Shown here: positions 1 to 8,346 of the stretch, in pieces
Layout: each line of letters starts with the position of its first letter
How positions within the stretch are numbered: the stretch's first letter is position 1
Assembly (NCBI GenBank): GCA_938010435.1
Contig: CALLUS010000025.1
Location: 1 to 64,000 of the forward strand
From: an uncultured Rhizobiaceae group bacterium
Lineage (GTDB): Bacteria; Pseudomonadota; Alphaproteobacteria; Rhizobiales; Rhizobiaceae
Length of the DNA: 64,000 nucleotides
Direction: 5' to 3'
The notes under the pieces: generated by a model
Database searches by the model: none
What the model saw: the letters and a program-made list of their open reading frames with translations, nothing else
What the model was told of the DNA's origin: nothing
Made by a program: the position numbers and the translations under genes

Positions 1-1
1 A

Positions 2-28
2 GGCGTGGCAACAAAGCTGCCAACGCCC
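2..28 (-). terminator. Possible terminator hairpin after acpP
   Basis: GGCGT+GGCA pairs with TGCC+ACGCC, with a one-base bulge and a short loop, 28 bases downstream of the acpP stop on the minus strand. The bases that would hold the U-tract lie outside the window, so a rho-independent terminator is plausible but unproven. Confidence 0.4.
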
Positions 29-55
29 TTCTGCAATTACACTTCCAAAACCTGA

Positions 56-292
56 TTAGGCTTTGTTTGCGTCCAGATATTTGACTGCATCTGCAACTGT
101 CTGAATTGTCTCAGCAGCATCGTCTGGAATTTCTACGCCAAATTCTTCTTCAAACGCCATTACAAGCTCAACAGTGTCGAGGCTATCTGCGCCGAGATCG
201 TCGATGAAGGAAGCGTTGGACACAACCTTGTCTTCTTCAACACCGAGGTGTTCGATAACGATCTTTTTTACGCGTGGTTCTGTGTCGCTCAT
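56..292 (-). CDS. acpP: Acyl carrier protein
   Basis: The 78-residue acidic protein is the small carrier that holds growing acyl chains for fatty-acid and lipid A synthesis in the cytoplasm. The phosphopantetheine attachment motif GADSLD places the modified serine at residue 37, and the length is the usual one for the family. An upstream in-frame ATG at 322 would add ten residues that the family lacks. The ATG at 292 is preceded by GGAGAA at good spacing and is chosen here. It lies downstream of fabD and fabG on the same strand, the standard fab cluster order, but the 161-base gap to fabG suggests its own promoter. Confidence 0.97.
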   Translation of the reverse strand: MSDTEPRVKKIVIEHLGVEEDKVVSNASFIDDLGADSLDTVELVMAFEEEFGVEIPDDAAETIQTVADAVKYLDANKA

Positions 293-330
293 AATTGGTT
301 CTCCAAAATCGACCAAATTCATCTGGCATG

Positions 331-359
331 TAATTAGTTAAGCAGTCCGACCAGATCAA
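331..359 (-). promoter_or_regulatory. Putative acpP promoter
   Basis: On the minus strand, TTGATC (359-354) and TAATTA (336-331) are separated by 17 bases, a reasonable sigma-70 arrangement. Transcription would begin near 324, giving a leader of about 30 bases before the acpP ATG. The -10 box is a weak match, so this is an inference from sequence pattern only. Confidence 0.4.
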
Positions 360-453
360 GCCCAATCGTTACAACAGAGCAAAAGATATGGATTTCAACA
401 GTTTTGTGCCCCATTTTAGCCAATTTACGTGATCCAAAATGAGACAGCACTGT

Positions 454-1191
454 TTAAATCATCGCCATACCGCCATTTACGTGAATCGTTTGCCCCGTAA
501 TATAGCTCGCTTCATCGCTTGCCAGATATAAAACCGCGCTTGCAACTTCGTCTCCAGTGCCAAGGCGTTTGGCAGGAACACTGTTCAAAATAGCCTCTCT
601 TTGCTTGTCGTTGAGAGCATCAGTCATCGGCGTTTCAATAAAACCGGGTGCCACGCAATTGACCGTGACATTTCTGCTGGCAATCTCCATCGCCAAAGAT
701 TTTGACATGCCGATCATACCCGCCTTCGACGCGCAATAATTGCCCTGACCGGGATTGCCGGTCACACCGACAACAGACGTAATGTTGATGATACGCCCGG
801 CTTTGCGGCGCATCATGGGATAAACCATATCGCGCGTGAGCTGGAATGCGGATTTCAGGTTGATGTCCATCACCGCATCCCAATCCTCATCGCTCATTCG
901 AACGAACAAACCATCTTTGGTGATGCCAGCATTGTTGACGAGAATATTCACACCTTCCATGTCCGCTTCCGCTTTGGCGGCAAGTGCTTTGACAGACTCA
1001 GCTTCGCCAAGGTTCGCAGGGAAAATATGCACCCGATCGCCAAGCATTTCAGCGATCTCTTGCAGCTTGGTTTCGCGTGTTCCGTGAAGGCCCACAATAG
1101 CACCTTGCGCATGCAACGCTTTGGCGATGGACATACCGATGCCGCCTGATGCGCCGGTCACAAGGGCTTTCTTTCCAGTGAGGTCAAACAT
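454..1191 (-). CDS. fabG: 3-oxoacyl-ACP reductase FabG
   Basis: This 245-residue short-chain dehydrogenase carries out NADPH-dependent reduction of 3-oxoacyl-ACP in type II fatty-acid elongation. The Rossmann motif TGASGGIG is at residues 12-19, NNAG is near residue 86, and the catalytic Ser...Tyr-x-x-x-Lys set is present (ITSVVG, then NYCASK near 152). Length is typical for FabG. The ATG has GGAGAA about 6 bases upstream. It sits between fabD and acpP on the minus strand, which makes FabG rather than a general SDR the right call. Confidence 0.96.
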   Translation of the reverse strand: MFDLTGKKALVTGASGGIGMSIAKALHAQGAIVGLHGTRETKLQEIAEMLGDRVHIFPANLGEAESVKALAAKAEADMEGVNILVNNAGITKDGLFVRMSDEDWDAVMDINLKSAFQLTRDMVYPMMRRKAGRIINITSVVGVTGNPGQGNYCASKAGMIGMSKSLAMEIASRNVTVNCVAPGFIETPMTDALNDKQREAILNSVPAKRLGTGDEVASAVLYLASDEASYITGQTIHVNGGMAMI

Positions 1192-1224
1192 GGACTTCTC
1201 CGTTAAAAGTTTGAGTCAATTGAA

Positions 1225-1252
1225 CGGGTTGGACACAAGTTCTCACAACCCG
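1225..1252 (-). other. Hairpin between fabD and fabG
   Basis: A perfect 7-base inverted repeat, CGGGTTG and CAACCCG with a 14-base loop, fills the middle of the 92-base fabD-fabG gap. No T-run follows on either strand, so it is not a canonical terminator. It may be an mRNA processing or stability element. Confidence 0.35.
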
Positions 1253-1283
1253 ATTCTCGTTATTTGTGTAAGGGATGCGCTGC

Positions 1284-2222
1284 TTACGCGAGGGATTCAA
1301 GTGCCGGGCCAATGTCGTCAGGTTTGCCAATAGCTGTCCCCACCATATCACGGTCGATGCGACGCGCCAATCCGGTCAATACTTTGCCTGAACCGATTTC
1401 CAGAATTTTGCTTACGCCTTGGTCTGACATGTATTGAACACTCTCTGCCCAACGCACACGCCCTGTCACCTGCTCCACCAAACGTTTTGTAATGTCTTCA
1501 GGATGAGAGATTGGTTCTGCCAAAACATTTGAAACAAGCGGTACGATTGTGGGTTTGATATCCACTTCTGCCAAAGCTTCCGCCATGCGTTCGGCAGCAG
1601 GTTGCATCAGTGTTGAATGGAACGGCGCAGAAACAGGCAACGCAAGCGCGCGTTTGGCACCAGCAGCCTTTGCAGCTTCCATGGCCCGCTCCACCGCTTC
1701 CAAATGGCCTGAAATTACCAATTGCCCACCACCATTGTCGTTTGCGATTTGGCAGGCATTCTCGCCTTTTGTGGCTTCAACGCACAAAGTCTCGACCGCA
1801 ATTTGTTCCAATCCGATAATTGCCGCCATAGCGCCTTTGCCCACAGGAACAGCCGCTTGCATGGCTTCACCACGAATGCGCAACAGTTTTGCAGTGTCGG
1901 CCACGCTGATGGCGTGTGCCGCAGCAAGGGCCGAATATTCCCCAAGACTATGACCGGCAACATAAGAGGCCTGTGTGACTTGAAAACCTTGAGACTCCAT
2001 GGCTCGCAACGCAGCAATGCTGACTGCCATTAAAGCGGGTTGCGCATTTGTGGTTAGAGTCAAAGCTTCATCCGGCCCTTCCCAAATGATCTTTGACAAG
2101 TTTTCACCCAGTGCTTCATCAACTTCGTCAAAGACGGCTTTCGCTTCGGCGAAATTATCCGTCAATTCTTTGCCCATGCCAACAGCCTGAGAACCCTGTC
2201 CGGGGAAAGTGAGTGCAAGCAT
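1284..2222 (-). CDS. fabD: Malonyl-CoA:ACP transacylase FabD
   Basis: The enzyme moves malonyl groups from CoA to ACP, supplying the extender unit for fatty-acid synthesis. The 312-residue sequence has the N-terminal GQGSQ loop (residues 8-12), the nucleophile elbow GHSLG with the catalytic serine near residue 92, and a catalytic histidine in APFHS near residue 200. AGGGA precedes the ATG. It is the first gene of the fabD-fabG-acpP series and is divergent from the TPR gene at 2412. A TTGACC box at 2283-2278 may be its -35 element, with no convincing -10. Confidence 0.96.
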   Translation of the reverse strand: MLALTFPGQGSQAVGMGKELTDNFAEAKAVFDEVDEALGENLSKIIWEGPDEALTLTTNAQPALMAVSIAALRAMESQGFQVTQASYVAGHSLGEYSALAAAHAISVADTAKLLRIRGEAMQAAVPVGKGAMAAIIGLEQIAVETLCVEATKGENACQIANDNGGGQLVISGHLEAVERAMEAAKAAGAKRALALPVSAPFHSTLMQPAAERMAEALAEVDIKPTIVPLVSNVLAEPISHPEDITKRLVEQVTGRVRWAESVQYMSDQGVSKILEIGSGKVLTGLARRIDRDMVGTAIGKPDDIGPALESLA

Positions 2223-2411
2223 GTGGGAATCCCTTTTTATCGTGTATCAATGCCTAGTTGCGAATTTAATTGTGTTTGGTCAAGTCAGGCAAATAATTAT
2301 CAACCTAACGCGTTCGTGATCTCATGTGTTCTTTGCCAAATGAATAATTGTGGCTGAGAGACGTTTCTCCAATAACTTCGTCATTTCGTCGAAGCGCAAC
2401 GGAGACACAAA

Positions 2412-2990
2412 ATGAGCAACGCATATCCATACTGCAGCCTAAACCCAATTTTGAAAATCATGGTCGCAGCCGGCATCGGTCTAGGCGGTACAGTTGTGCC
2501 CGCTTTTGCCGCAGGTGAAGGTTCAACTTCAACCACACCAAGTTGCAAACGTGGGCATGCTTGGGACAAACGCAAGAAGAAATGCGTCAAAGCCAAGAAG
2601 TCGTCTAACCTAAGTGATGAGAACATCTACCAAGTGGCACGCAACCTTGCGTATGAAACCCGATATGAAGAGGCGATCTCCATTCTCAAACTCGCCAAAA
2701 ACCAAGCCGACCCACGTATTTTGAATTATCTCGGCTATTCCACCCGTAAATCCGGCAATGTTCAAAAAGGTCTGACTTATTATCAAGCCGCCATTAAAGC
2801 CAATCCTGATTACACGCTGGCCCGTTCTTATATGGGTGAAGCCTATCTTCAATTGGGTGATGTAAAGGCTGCCAAGGTTCAATTGGCAGAAATCAAATTG
2901 CGCTGCAAAGGCACTTGCCCGGAATATACGACGCTTGAAGATAAAATTCTTGGAAAGAAGCCCGCTAAGAAGTCTCACGCGACCTGGTAA
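2412..2990 (+). CDS. Secreted tetratricopeptide-repeat protein
   Basis: A 192-residue protein with a Sec signal (hydrophobic stretch about residues 14-30, cleavage likely after AFA at about 34), then a Cys- and Lys-rich segment (SCKRGHAWDKRKKKCVK). About three TPR-like helical pairs follow between residues 70 and 170, including LNYLGYSTRKSG and YTLARSYMGEAYLQLGD. TPR proteins mediate protein contacts; the partner is unknown. The ATG has GGAGA 7 bases upstream. It stands alone on the plus strand, divergent from fabD and convergent with the VIT transporter. Secretion to the periplasm is inferred. Confidence 0.85.
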   Translation: MSNAYPYCSLNPILKIMVAAGIGLGGTVVPAFAAGEGSTSTTPSCKRGHAWDKRKKKCVKAKKSSNLSDENIYQVARNLAYETRYEEAISILKLAKNQADPRILNYLGYSTRKSGNVQKGLTYYQAAIKANPDYTLARSYMGEAYLQLGDVKAAKVQLAEIKLRCKGTCPEYTTLEDKILGKKPAKKSHATW

Positions 2991-3074
2991 TCAGTCCGCT
3001 TGAAGCTGATGGCGATCAATCCCTTCCAAGGTCGTCATCAGTTCCACCATCAGGTGATATTTAGCATTCTTATT

Positions 3075-3776
3075 TTAAACGAATGCACCGAAAAAATAAC
3101 CAACTCCCATGGTCACAGCCATGGCCGCAAGCCCCCAAAAGGTCACTCTTGCCACCGCAACACCGATAGGTGCTCGACCTGCCCGTGCGCCCAAACCACC
3201 AAGAATGGCCAAGACAACGGCCGTTGAAACCAAGACCGCTGGAATTAAAAATCGAGAACTTATTAACGCGGCAATCAGGATTGGCGGAAATGCTCCGATG
3301 GAAAACGTTATGGCTGATACGACAGCAGCTTGCATCGGCTGTGCAGTCGTAAACTCTGTGATGCCAAGCTCTTCCCTTGCGTGGGCAGCCAAAGCGTCTT
3401 TTGCCGTCAACTGCTGCGCCATAAGCATGGCCGTTTCCGGCTTTGCACCACGCGCGATAAAGCTGTCAGCCAATTCCTGCAATTCAAGTTCCGGTTGATC
3501 CAAGAGTTCTTGTTTCTCACGATCCAGATCCGCTTTTTCCGCATCAGCTTGTGAGCTGACGGAAACGTATTCTCCCGCAGCCATAGACATTGCACCCGCA
3601 ACCAACCCCGCAACGCCAGCGGTCAAGATTGTTCCGCTCGATGCAGCCGCTGATGCCATGCCCAAAACAAGACATGCGACCGAGACGATACCATCGTTGG
3701 CGCCCATAACTGCGGCGCGCAACCAGCCTGTGTTTTGCGACCTGTGTTCTTCGTCGTGCCAACTTATTCTGGTCAT
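3075..3776 (-). CDS. VIT-family iron/manganese transporter
   Basis: This 233-residue membrane protein resembles the VIT1/CCC1 family, which exports or compartmentalises Fe2+ or Mn2+. The N-terminal motif AAVMGANDGIVS and the following AGAMSMAAGEYVSVSSQ are family hallmarks (first and second transmembrane segments and metal path). A charged helical region (about 80-145) with many Glu residues corresponds to the cytoplasmic metal-binding loop, and three more membrane segments follow. Its start overlaps the stop of the TPP enzyme gene by four bases, so the two are co-transcribed. The metal specificity cannot be read from the sequence. Confidence 0.88.
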   Translation of the reverse strand: MTRISWHDEEHRSQNTGWLRAAVMGANDGIVSVACLVLGMASAAASSGTILTAGVAGLVAGAMSMAAGEYVSVSSQADAEKADLDREKQELLDQPELELQELADSFIARGAKPETAMLMAQQLTAKDALAAHAREELGITEFTTAQPMQAAVVSAITFSIGAFPPILIAALISSRFLIPAVLVSTAVVLAILGGLGARAGRAPIGVAVARVTFWGLAAMAVTMGVGYFFGAFV

Positions 3777-5449
3777 TTTGCAGCTCGCAATTCACTTACC
3801 GTAGCCTTTGGCGATAAGCCTTCCTGATCAATCATTAATTCAAGCACTCCGCCGGTTGGGGAAGCCACCACTCGTTCAAATGCATCAGCAAAGTTTTCTG
3901 TCATTTCCACTCTTTCACCATACATTCCAAAGGCTTCAGCTATTTTGGTAAAATCCGGATTCACCAGAGACGTACCGCTCACGCGGCCAGGATAGTCTCG
4001 TTCTTGGTGCATACGGATGGTGCCATAAGTGCCATTGTTCAACACCAAAACGATTGGCGCTACGCCGTATTGTTGAGCAACACCAAGCTCCATACCATTC
4101 ATTTGAAAATCGCCATCGCCCGCAAAACACAACACAAAGCGCGTTGGATCAACGAGCTTCGCCATCACCGCAGATGGAACTCCTGCGCCCATAGAACCCG
4201 CTTGGGGGCCCAACAGAGTAGCGCCCTTTCCATAGTGTAAATAACGTCCTGCCCAGATTGCAAAATTACCAGCGCCATTGGTGATAATTACGTCTTTGGG
4301 CAGACGATCCCGCAGATATTCCATAATCTCACCCATATCGACATTTCCCGGCTGAACCGGAGCCTTCAAGCCCGTTTCCCAAGCTTGGCGGGCAATCGCT
4401 GTGCGGCCTGTCCAAGGTGTGTTTTTAATCGCTTCTTGTTGTGACAAAGCCGTCATAGCCGCATTGGGGCAAGACATAACAGCAAATGAAGGTGTGAAGA
4501 TCTTTCCAATTTCTGCTTCACTGGCGTGAATGTGGACGAGATTCTTATCGAAATAGCGTGGATCAAACAGCGAATAACCATCGGTCAGTGTTTCACCGAA
4601 ACGCACGTTCACCGCCAACAGCAAGTCGCTTTCATCGAGAAACGCACGAATTTCCGGCGCAATGCCAAAACCTGCATCGCCGATATAACTGGGAGAATGA
4701 TTGTCGATAAGATCTTGACTGCGGAAGGTTACGATCACAGGTAGATTGTTGGCTTCTGCAAATTTCTCCAAGGCAGCGCGACCATTGTCATTCCAACCGC
4801 CGCCGCCAGCAATGAGAACTGGTTTTTGAGCCGCTTTGAGTTGCTCCATCACTTGCTGCGTGTCTGATTCTGTGATGTGCGGCTTTACAGCAGTGATTTT
4901 CTCACGTGGTTCCACCTTAGTCATGGCCACAAGCATATCTTCCGGCAAAGCAACAATCACTGGACCGGGACGACCCGATATAGCCGTTTGAAAAGCACGC
5001 GATACCAGTTCGGGCACGCGATCCGCATCATCTATCTCGACGACCCATTTGGCCATGGGGCCAAATACGGCACGATAGTCCATCTCTTGGAAAGCTTCAC
5101 GATGGCGCATAGAGGTTTCAATTTGGCCGACGAAAACCACCATTGGAGACGAATCTTGCATGGCTGTATGAATGCCAATGGATGCATTGGTCGCACCGGG
5201 GCCTCGCGTCACAAATAATATACCGGGCTTGCCCGTCAACTTGCCATAAGCTTCCGCCATGAAAGCGCCGCCGCCCTCATTACGACAATTGATAAAACGA
5301 AATGAATTGCCCACGTCATGCAAAGCATCGAGCACAGCGAGATAGCTTTCACCGGGAACGCCAAACCCCATATCAACATCTTGTTCCAACAAACATTCGA
5401 CAAGCAGTTGTGCGCCGGTGCGTTTTGTCATGCCAGTACATTTCGTCAT
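3773..5449 (-). CDS. Thiamine-pyrophosphate enzyme, acetolactate-synthase-like
   Basis: The 558-residue protein has the three-domain TPP fold of acetolactate synthase and related decarboxylases. The activating glutamate is at residue 58 in RNEGGGAFMAEAYG, where classical acetolactate synthase has HEQ. GPGATN follows, and the cofactor motif GDGDFQMNG...NN lies near residue 440-470. No regulatory small subunit (ilvH) is adjacent, so a catabolic or specialised role is as likely as valine/isoleucine synthesis. The substrate is not determined. A start at 5431 is also possible. A strong terminator hairpin lies only about 20 bases upstream of the ATG. Confidence 0.85.
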   Translation of the reverse strand: MTKCTGMTKRTGAQLLVECLLEQDVDMGFGVPGESYLAVLDALHDVGNSFRFINCRNEGGGAFMAEAYGKLTGKPGILFVTRGPGATNASIGIHTAMQDSSPMVVFVGQIETSMRHREAFQEMDYRAVFGPMAKWVVEIDDADRVPELVSRAFQTAISGRPGPVIVALPEDMLVAMTKVEPREKITAVKPHITESDTQQVMEQLKAAQKPVLIAGGGGWNDNGRAALEKFAEANNLPVIVTFRSQDLIDNHSPSYIGDAGFGIAPEIRAFLDESDLLLAVNVRFGETLTDGYSLFDPRYFDKNLVHIHASEAEIGKIFTPSFAVMSCPNAAMTALSQQEAIKNTPWTGRTAIARQAWETGLKAPVQPGNVDMGEIMEYLRDRLPKDVIITNGAGNFAIWAGRYLHYGKGATLLGPQAGSMGAGVPSAVMAKLVDPTRFVLCFAGDGDFQMNGMELGVAQQYGVAPIVLVLNNGTYGTIRMHQERDYPGRVSGTSLVNPDFTKIAEAFGMYGERVEMTENFADAFERVVASPTGGVLELMIDQEGLSPKATVSELRAAK

Positions 5450-5460
5450 GGAGGTGTTTC

Positions 5461-5499
5461 CAAATAAAAAGTGCCCGACGATATTAGATCGCCGGGCAC
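5461..5499 (-). terminator. Rho-independent terminator of livJ
   Basis: GTGCCCG+CGAT (5471-5482) pairs with ATCG+CGGGCAC (5488-5499) with one mismatch and a 5-base loop. On the minus strand it is followed directly by TTTTTATTT. It lies about 115 bases after the livJ stop and about 20 bases before the next ATG, so it ends the liv transcript and sits in the leader region of the TPP gene. Confidence 0.85.
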
Positions 5500-5615
5500 C
5501 ATATTCAAACTAAATTGGTAGTTAAACGCGATGTGTCCAACTTGCCTCAATTATTGCGCCAAGATTGCGTATTGATTGAGACATAATGTGTTTCGTCGGA
5601 CACCCGACATTCTAA
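5500..5615 (-). other. livJ 3' untranslated region with nested inverted repeats
   Basis: Between the livJ stop and its terminator are nested repeats: an outer GTGTCC/GGACAC pair and an inner CTCAAT/ATTGAG pair. There is no ORF. A structured 3' UTR ending in a strong terminator is the usual layout for 3'-UTR-derived small RNAs, but no RNA can be demonstrated from sequence alone. Confidence 0.35.
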
Positions 5616-6803
5616 TTAGCGAACTTTTACAGTTTCAAATTTGCCGTCTTTAACAACGAGTTCTTTGTAAGAGCCTGCAGCTTCACCAACTTCAGTCATT
5701 GTGACGTTAGACGCGCCTTCATAGTCAACCTGACCGCCGGATTTTAGAATTTCCAATGCCTTAGCTAGTTCGCCTGGCAAGATTTTTTCGCCCGGCGCGT
5801 TTGCAACGTCCATCATTTTGGACTGGATTGCAGCACGGTCAGTGGACTTAGCAGCTTCCATAGCAAGGATCATCAATGCTGCTGCATCATAAGATTCAGG
5901 CATGAACGGGCCGTCGTTTTTAGCAAGGCCGCCAGCTGTTGCAACTTCTTTGAATTTAGCAGCGCCATCAGACTCTGAACCTGGAAGTGTACCGATAGTA
6001 CCTTCAAGGTCTTTACCGATATTTTTGATCAATGATTCACCGATCATGCCGTCTGCCAAGATGAACTTGTCGAATGCGCCTGTGTCGAGTGATGTTTGGA
6101 TGATGCCTTTACCACCTTGGTCAACATAACCGAACACTGCAAGGTGCTCTGCACCAGCAGCGGACAATGCCCCAACTTCAGCTGAGTAATCTGCTTTGCC
6201 ATCTTCGTGTGCTGCACTGATTGCAATTTCGCCGCCAGTCGCTTTAAACGCTGCACCGAATGCTTCAGCAAGGCCTTTGCCATAGTCGTTGTTTGTGTAT
6301 GTGACAGCAACTTTGGTGATGCCTTTGTCTTTCAACACATCAGCCAAAACCTGCCCCTGACGCGCATCAGACGGAGCTGTGCGGAAGAAAAAGCCTTTGT
6401 CTTCGATTGTTGTCAAAGCAGGTGATGTGGCTGATGGAGAAACCATAGTCACGCCATTTGGCACGCCAACATTGTTTGCAATCGCGGTTGTTACGCCGGA
6501 GCAATCAGCACCCATGATGCCAACAACACCTTCAGCAGTGATCAAACGTTCCGCAGCAGCGGTTGCAGCAGCAGCGTCTGTGCAGGTTGAGTCAGCGCGA
6601 ACTGATACAACAGTTTTGCCGTCTAGCACTTTGCCCGCAGTTTCTTTCATTGCCAGTTCAGCTGCAGCAGCCATGTCTGGTGTGAGTGATTCAATTGGAC
6701 CAGTGAACCCAAGGATCACGCCCATTTTAACTTCGTGGCCATCAGCAAATGCAGCGCCGGTTAGGCCCGCAAGGATGGTTGAAGCGAGAAGTAGTTTTTT
6801 CAT
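5616..6803 (-). CDS. livJ: Liv-type periplasmic substrate-binding protein
   Basis: A 395-residue type I periplasmic binding protein that captures branched-chain or related amino acids for the Liv importer. The Sec signal covers residues 1-20 (cleavage after AFA), followed by the family start VKMGVILGFTGPIESLTPDMAAAAELA. Two cysteines (STCTDAA and GADCSG) match the conserved disulfide of this family. AGGGAGAA precedes the ATG. It is the last gene of the liv operon, separated from livM by 163 bases of hairpin-rich sequence and followed by a strong terminator. This suits separate, higher expression of the binding protein. Exact ligand specificity is unknown. Confidence 0.92.
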   Translation of the reverse strand: MKKLLLASTILAGLTGAAFADGHEVKMGVILGFTGPIESLTPDMAAAAELAMKETAGKVLDGKTVVSVRADSTCTDAAAATAAAERLITAEGVVGIMGADCSGVTTAIANNVGVPNGVTMVSPSATSPALTTIEDKGFFFRTAPSDARQGQVLADVLKDKGITKVAVTYTNNDYGKGLAEAFGAAFKATGGEIAISAAHEDGKADYSAEVGALSAAGAEHLAVFGYVDQGGKGIIQTSLDTGAFDKFILADGMIGESLIKNIGKDLEGTIGTLPGSESDGAAKFKEVATAGGLAKNDGPFMPESYDAAALMILAMEAAKSTDRAAIQSKMMDVANAPGEKILPGELAKALEILKSGGQVDYEGASNVTMTEVGEAAGSYKELVVKDGKFETVKVR

Positions 6804-6966
6804 TTTATTCTCCCTGTAGCTCTCAAGAGCTGAGTTTTTGTCCGTATGGACGGTCTTTTGCTATTATGGCGATAATCTCGCCTGTTTTGCGTTGCAAATC
6901 AACAACTACTTGCCGAAACGGCAAGATTGGTAAACGACGGTGGCCGCCCGAAATCGATCATATCGC
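6804..6966 (-). promoter_or_regulatory. Hairpin-rich livM-livJ intercistronic region
   Basis: Four short perfect inverted repeats occur in a row: CTTGCCG/CGGCAAG (6909-6925), GGCGA/TCGCC (6868-6882), GTCC/GGAC (6840-6851) and AGCTCT/AGAGCT (6818-6831). The last is immediately upstream of the livJ ribosome-binding site. None is followed by a good T-run on the minus strand. The arrangement suggests mRNA stabilisation or processing that separates livJ levels from the permease genes, or a separate livJ promoter. Confidence 0.45.
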
Positions 6967-8346
6967 CTAAGCTTTAATTGTGGTCGTATTGGTACGTTCG
7001 GGCAATATACCACCGGGGCTAAAGCGCATGACGGTCAACATCACCACACCCATAATGAACAAACGCATGTGTTGAGCAGAATCCAGCAAATGACGTTTCA
7101 AACCGCTGCCCTCTTCCATCCATTGGGTTGCGTATTGCATCAACCAATTGCCTGCAGGTTCAGCCTCGATCCAGATGAACCAGATCAAAAATGCCCCCAA
7201 GACAGAGCCAAGGTTGTTGCCCGACCCGCCAACGATCACCATCACCCAAATCAGAAATGTGTAGCGCAGTGGTTGATAGGTCGATGGTGTGAACTGACCA
7301 TCCAAAGTGGTGAGCATCGCACCCGCAATACCCACGACAGCGGAGCCCAGAACAAAAATTTGCAAATGGCGGCGTGTGATATTCTTTCCCATAGCCGCAG
7401 CTGACACTTCATTGTCGCGGATCGCCCGCACCATACGTCCCCAAGGAGATGCCAGCGCGGTGACACAAAGTATCAACACGATAACCAATACGGACAAGAA
7501 CAGGCCTGCGTAGCAAAGCTTGACGAATATGCTCGACCCTTCGACCACCAGACTGCGCAAAGCAGCTACTTTGGCTTCGCCCGTAAAGCCAGCCAATTGT
7601 GAAGAGTTGAACCATTCCACCCATTCAATGAAACGCGGATTGTCTTGAATGGCCAATTCATAAGGCACAGGACGCGACAAGCCCGTTACGTTTTTCACAC
7701 CACGGGTGAGCCAGTCTTCGTTTTTCATCATCGCAATGAGAATTTCGGAAATGCCGAGTGTCGCAATCGCCAAATAATCAGACCGCAAACCAAGTGAAAT
7801 TTTCCCGATAATCCATGCGACACCTGCTGCGAAAAGACCACCCACAATCCAAGATAAGATAATCGGCATTCCTAGACCACCGAGGTAACCGGATTTCGCA
7901 GGATTGTCCGCTTCAATGGCAAGCACGGCGGGGTCGTACACCTGACGAATGGCGAAATAACCGCCTAGTATAATGACAACCATGGATAGCGTTCTGAACC
8001 AACCAGCTTGCAATCGTTTGGCAGTAAAAAAGCCTAAACCGATCACGATCAGCAACATCACGCCTGAAATCAGCACGCCACTGCCGCCAGCCGCCCAAGC
8101 CGCTTCAATGACTGGTTGTGAAACCAGGACGGCCGCCACGCCACCGAGCGCTGCAAAACCCATGATTCCCACATTGAATAGGCCTGCATAGCCCCACTGA
8201 ATGTTCACGCCCAGTGCCATGACACCTGAAATGATGCAGAGATTGAGGATCGCAAGCGCTACGTTCCAAGATTGGTATTCCCCAACCAGATATAAGAGAA
8301 TAGCAAATGTGCCAAAGCCCAACAGCGCGCGTAAGGAATTGCTCAT
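6967..8346 (-). CDS. livM: Branched-chain amino-acid ABC permease LivM
   Basis: One of the two membrane subunits of the Liv/HAAT importer. The 459-residue protein has roughly ten hydrophobic segments and the LivM features GLFNVGIMGFAALG near residue 55, LRSDYLAIATLGISEI near residue 190, and the coupling segment SPWGRMVRAIRDNEVSAAAMGKN near residue 305. It is longer than many LivM proteins because of an extra membrane region (about 90-165) and a long loop (about 205-265). It overlaps livH by four bases and is followed by livJ. Confidence 0.94.
   Translation of the reverse strand: MSNSLRALLGFGTFAILLYLVGEYQSWNVALAILNLCIISGVMALGVNIQWGYAGLFNVGIMGFAALGGVAAVLVSQPVIEAAWAAGGSGVLISGVMLLIVIGLGFFTAKRLQAGWFRTLSMVVIILGGYFAIRQVYDPAVLAIEADNPAKSGYLGGLGMPIILSWIVGGLFAAGVAWIIGKISLGLRSDYLAIATLGISEILIAMMKNEDWLTRGVKNVTGLSRPVPYELAIQDNPRFIEWVEWFNSSQLAGFTGEAKVAALRSLVVEGSSIFVKLCYAGLFLSVLVIVLILCVTALASPWGRMVRAIRDNEVSAAAMGKNITRRHLQIFVLGSAVVGIAGAMLTTLDGQFTPSTYQPLRYTFLIWVMVIVGGSGNNLGSVLGAFLIWFIWIEAEPAGNWLMQYATQWMEEGSGLKRHLLDSAQHMRLFIMGVVMLTVMRFSPGGILPERTNTTTIKA

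Noticed and set aside
3000-3227. Plus-strand frame after the TPR gene
   Set aside because: Mostly antisense to the VIT transporter gene and low in plausible structure.
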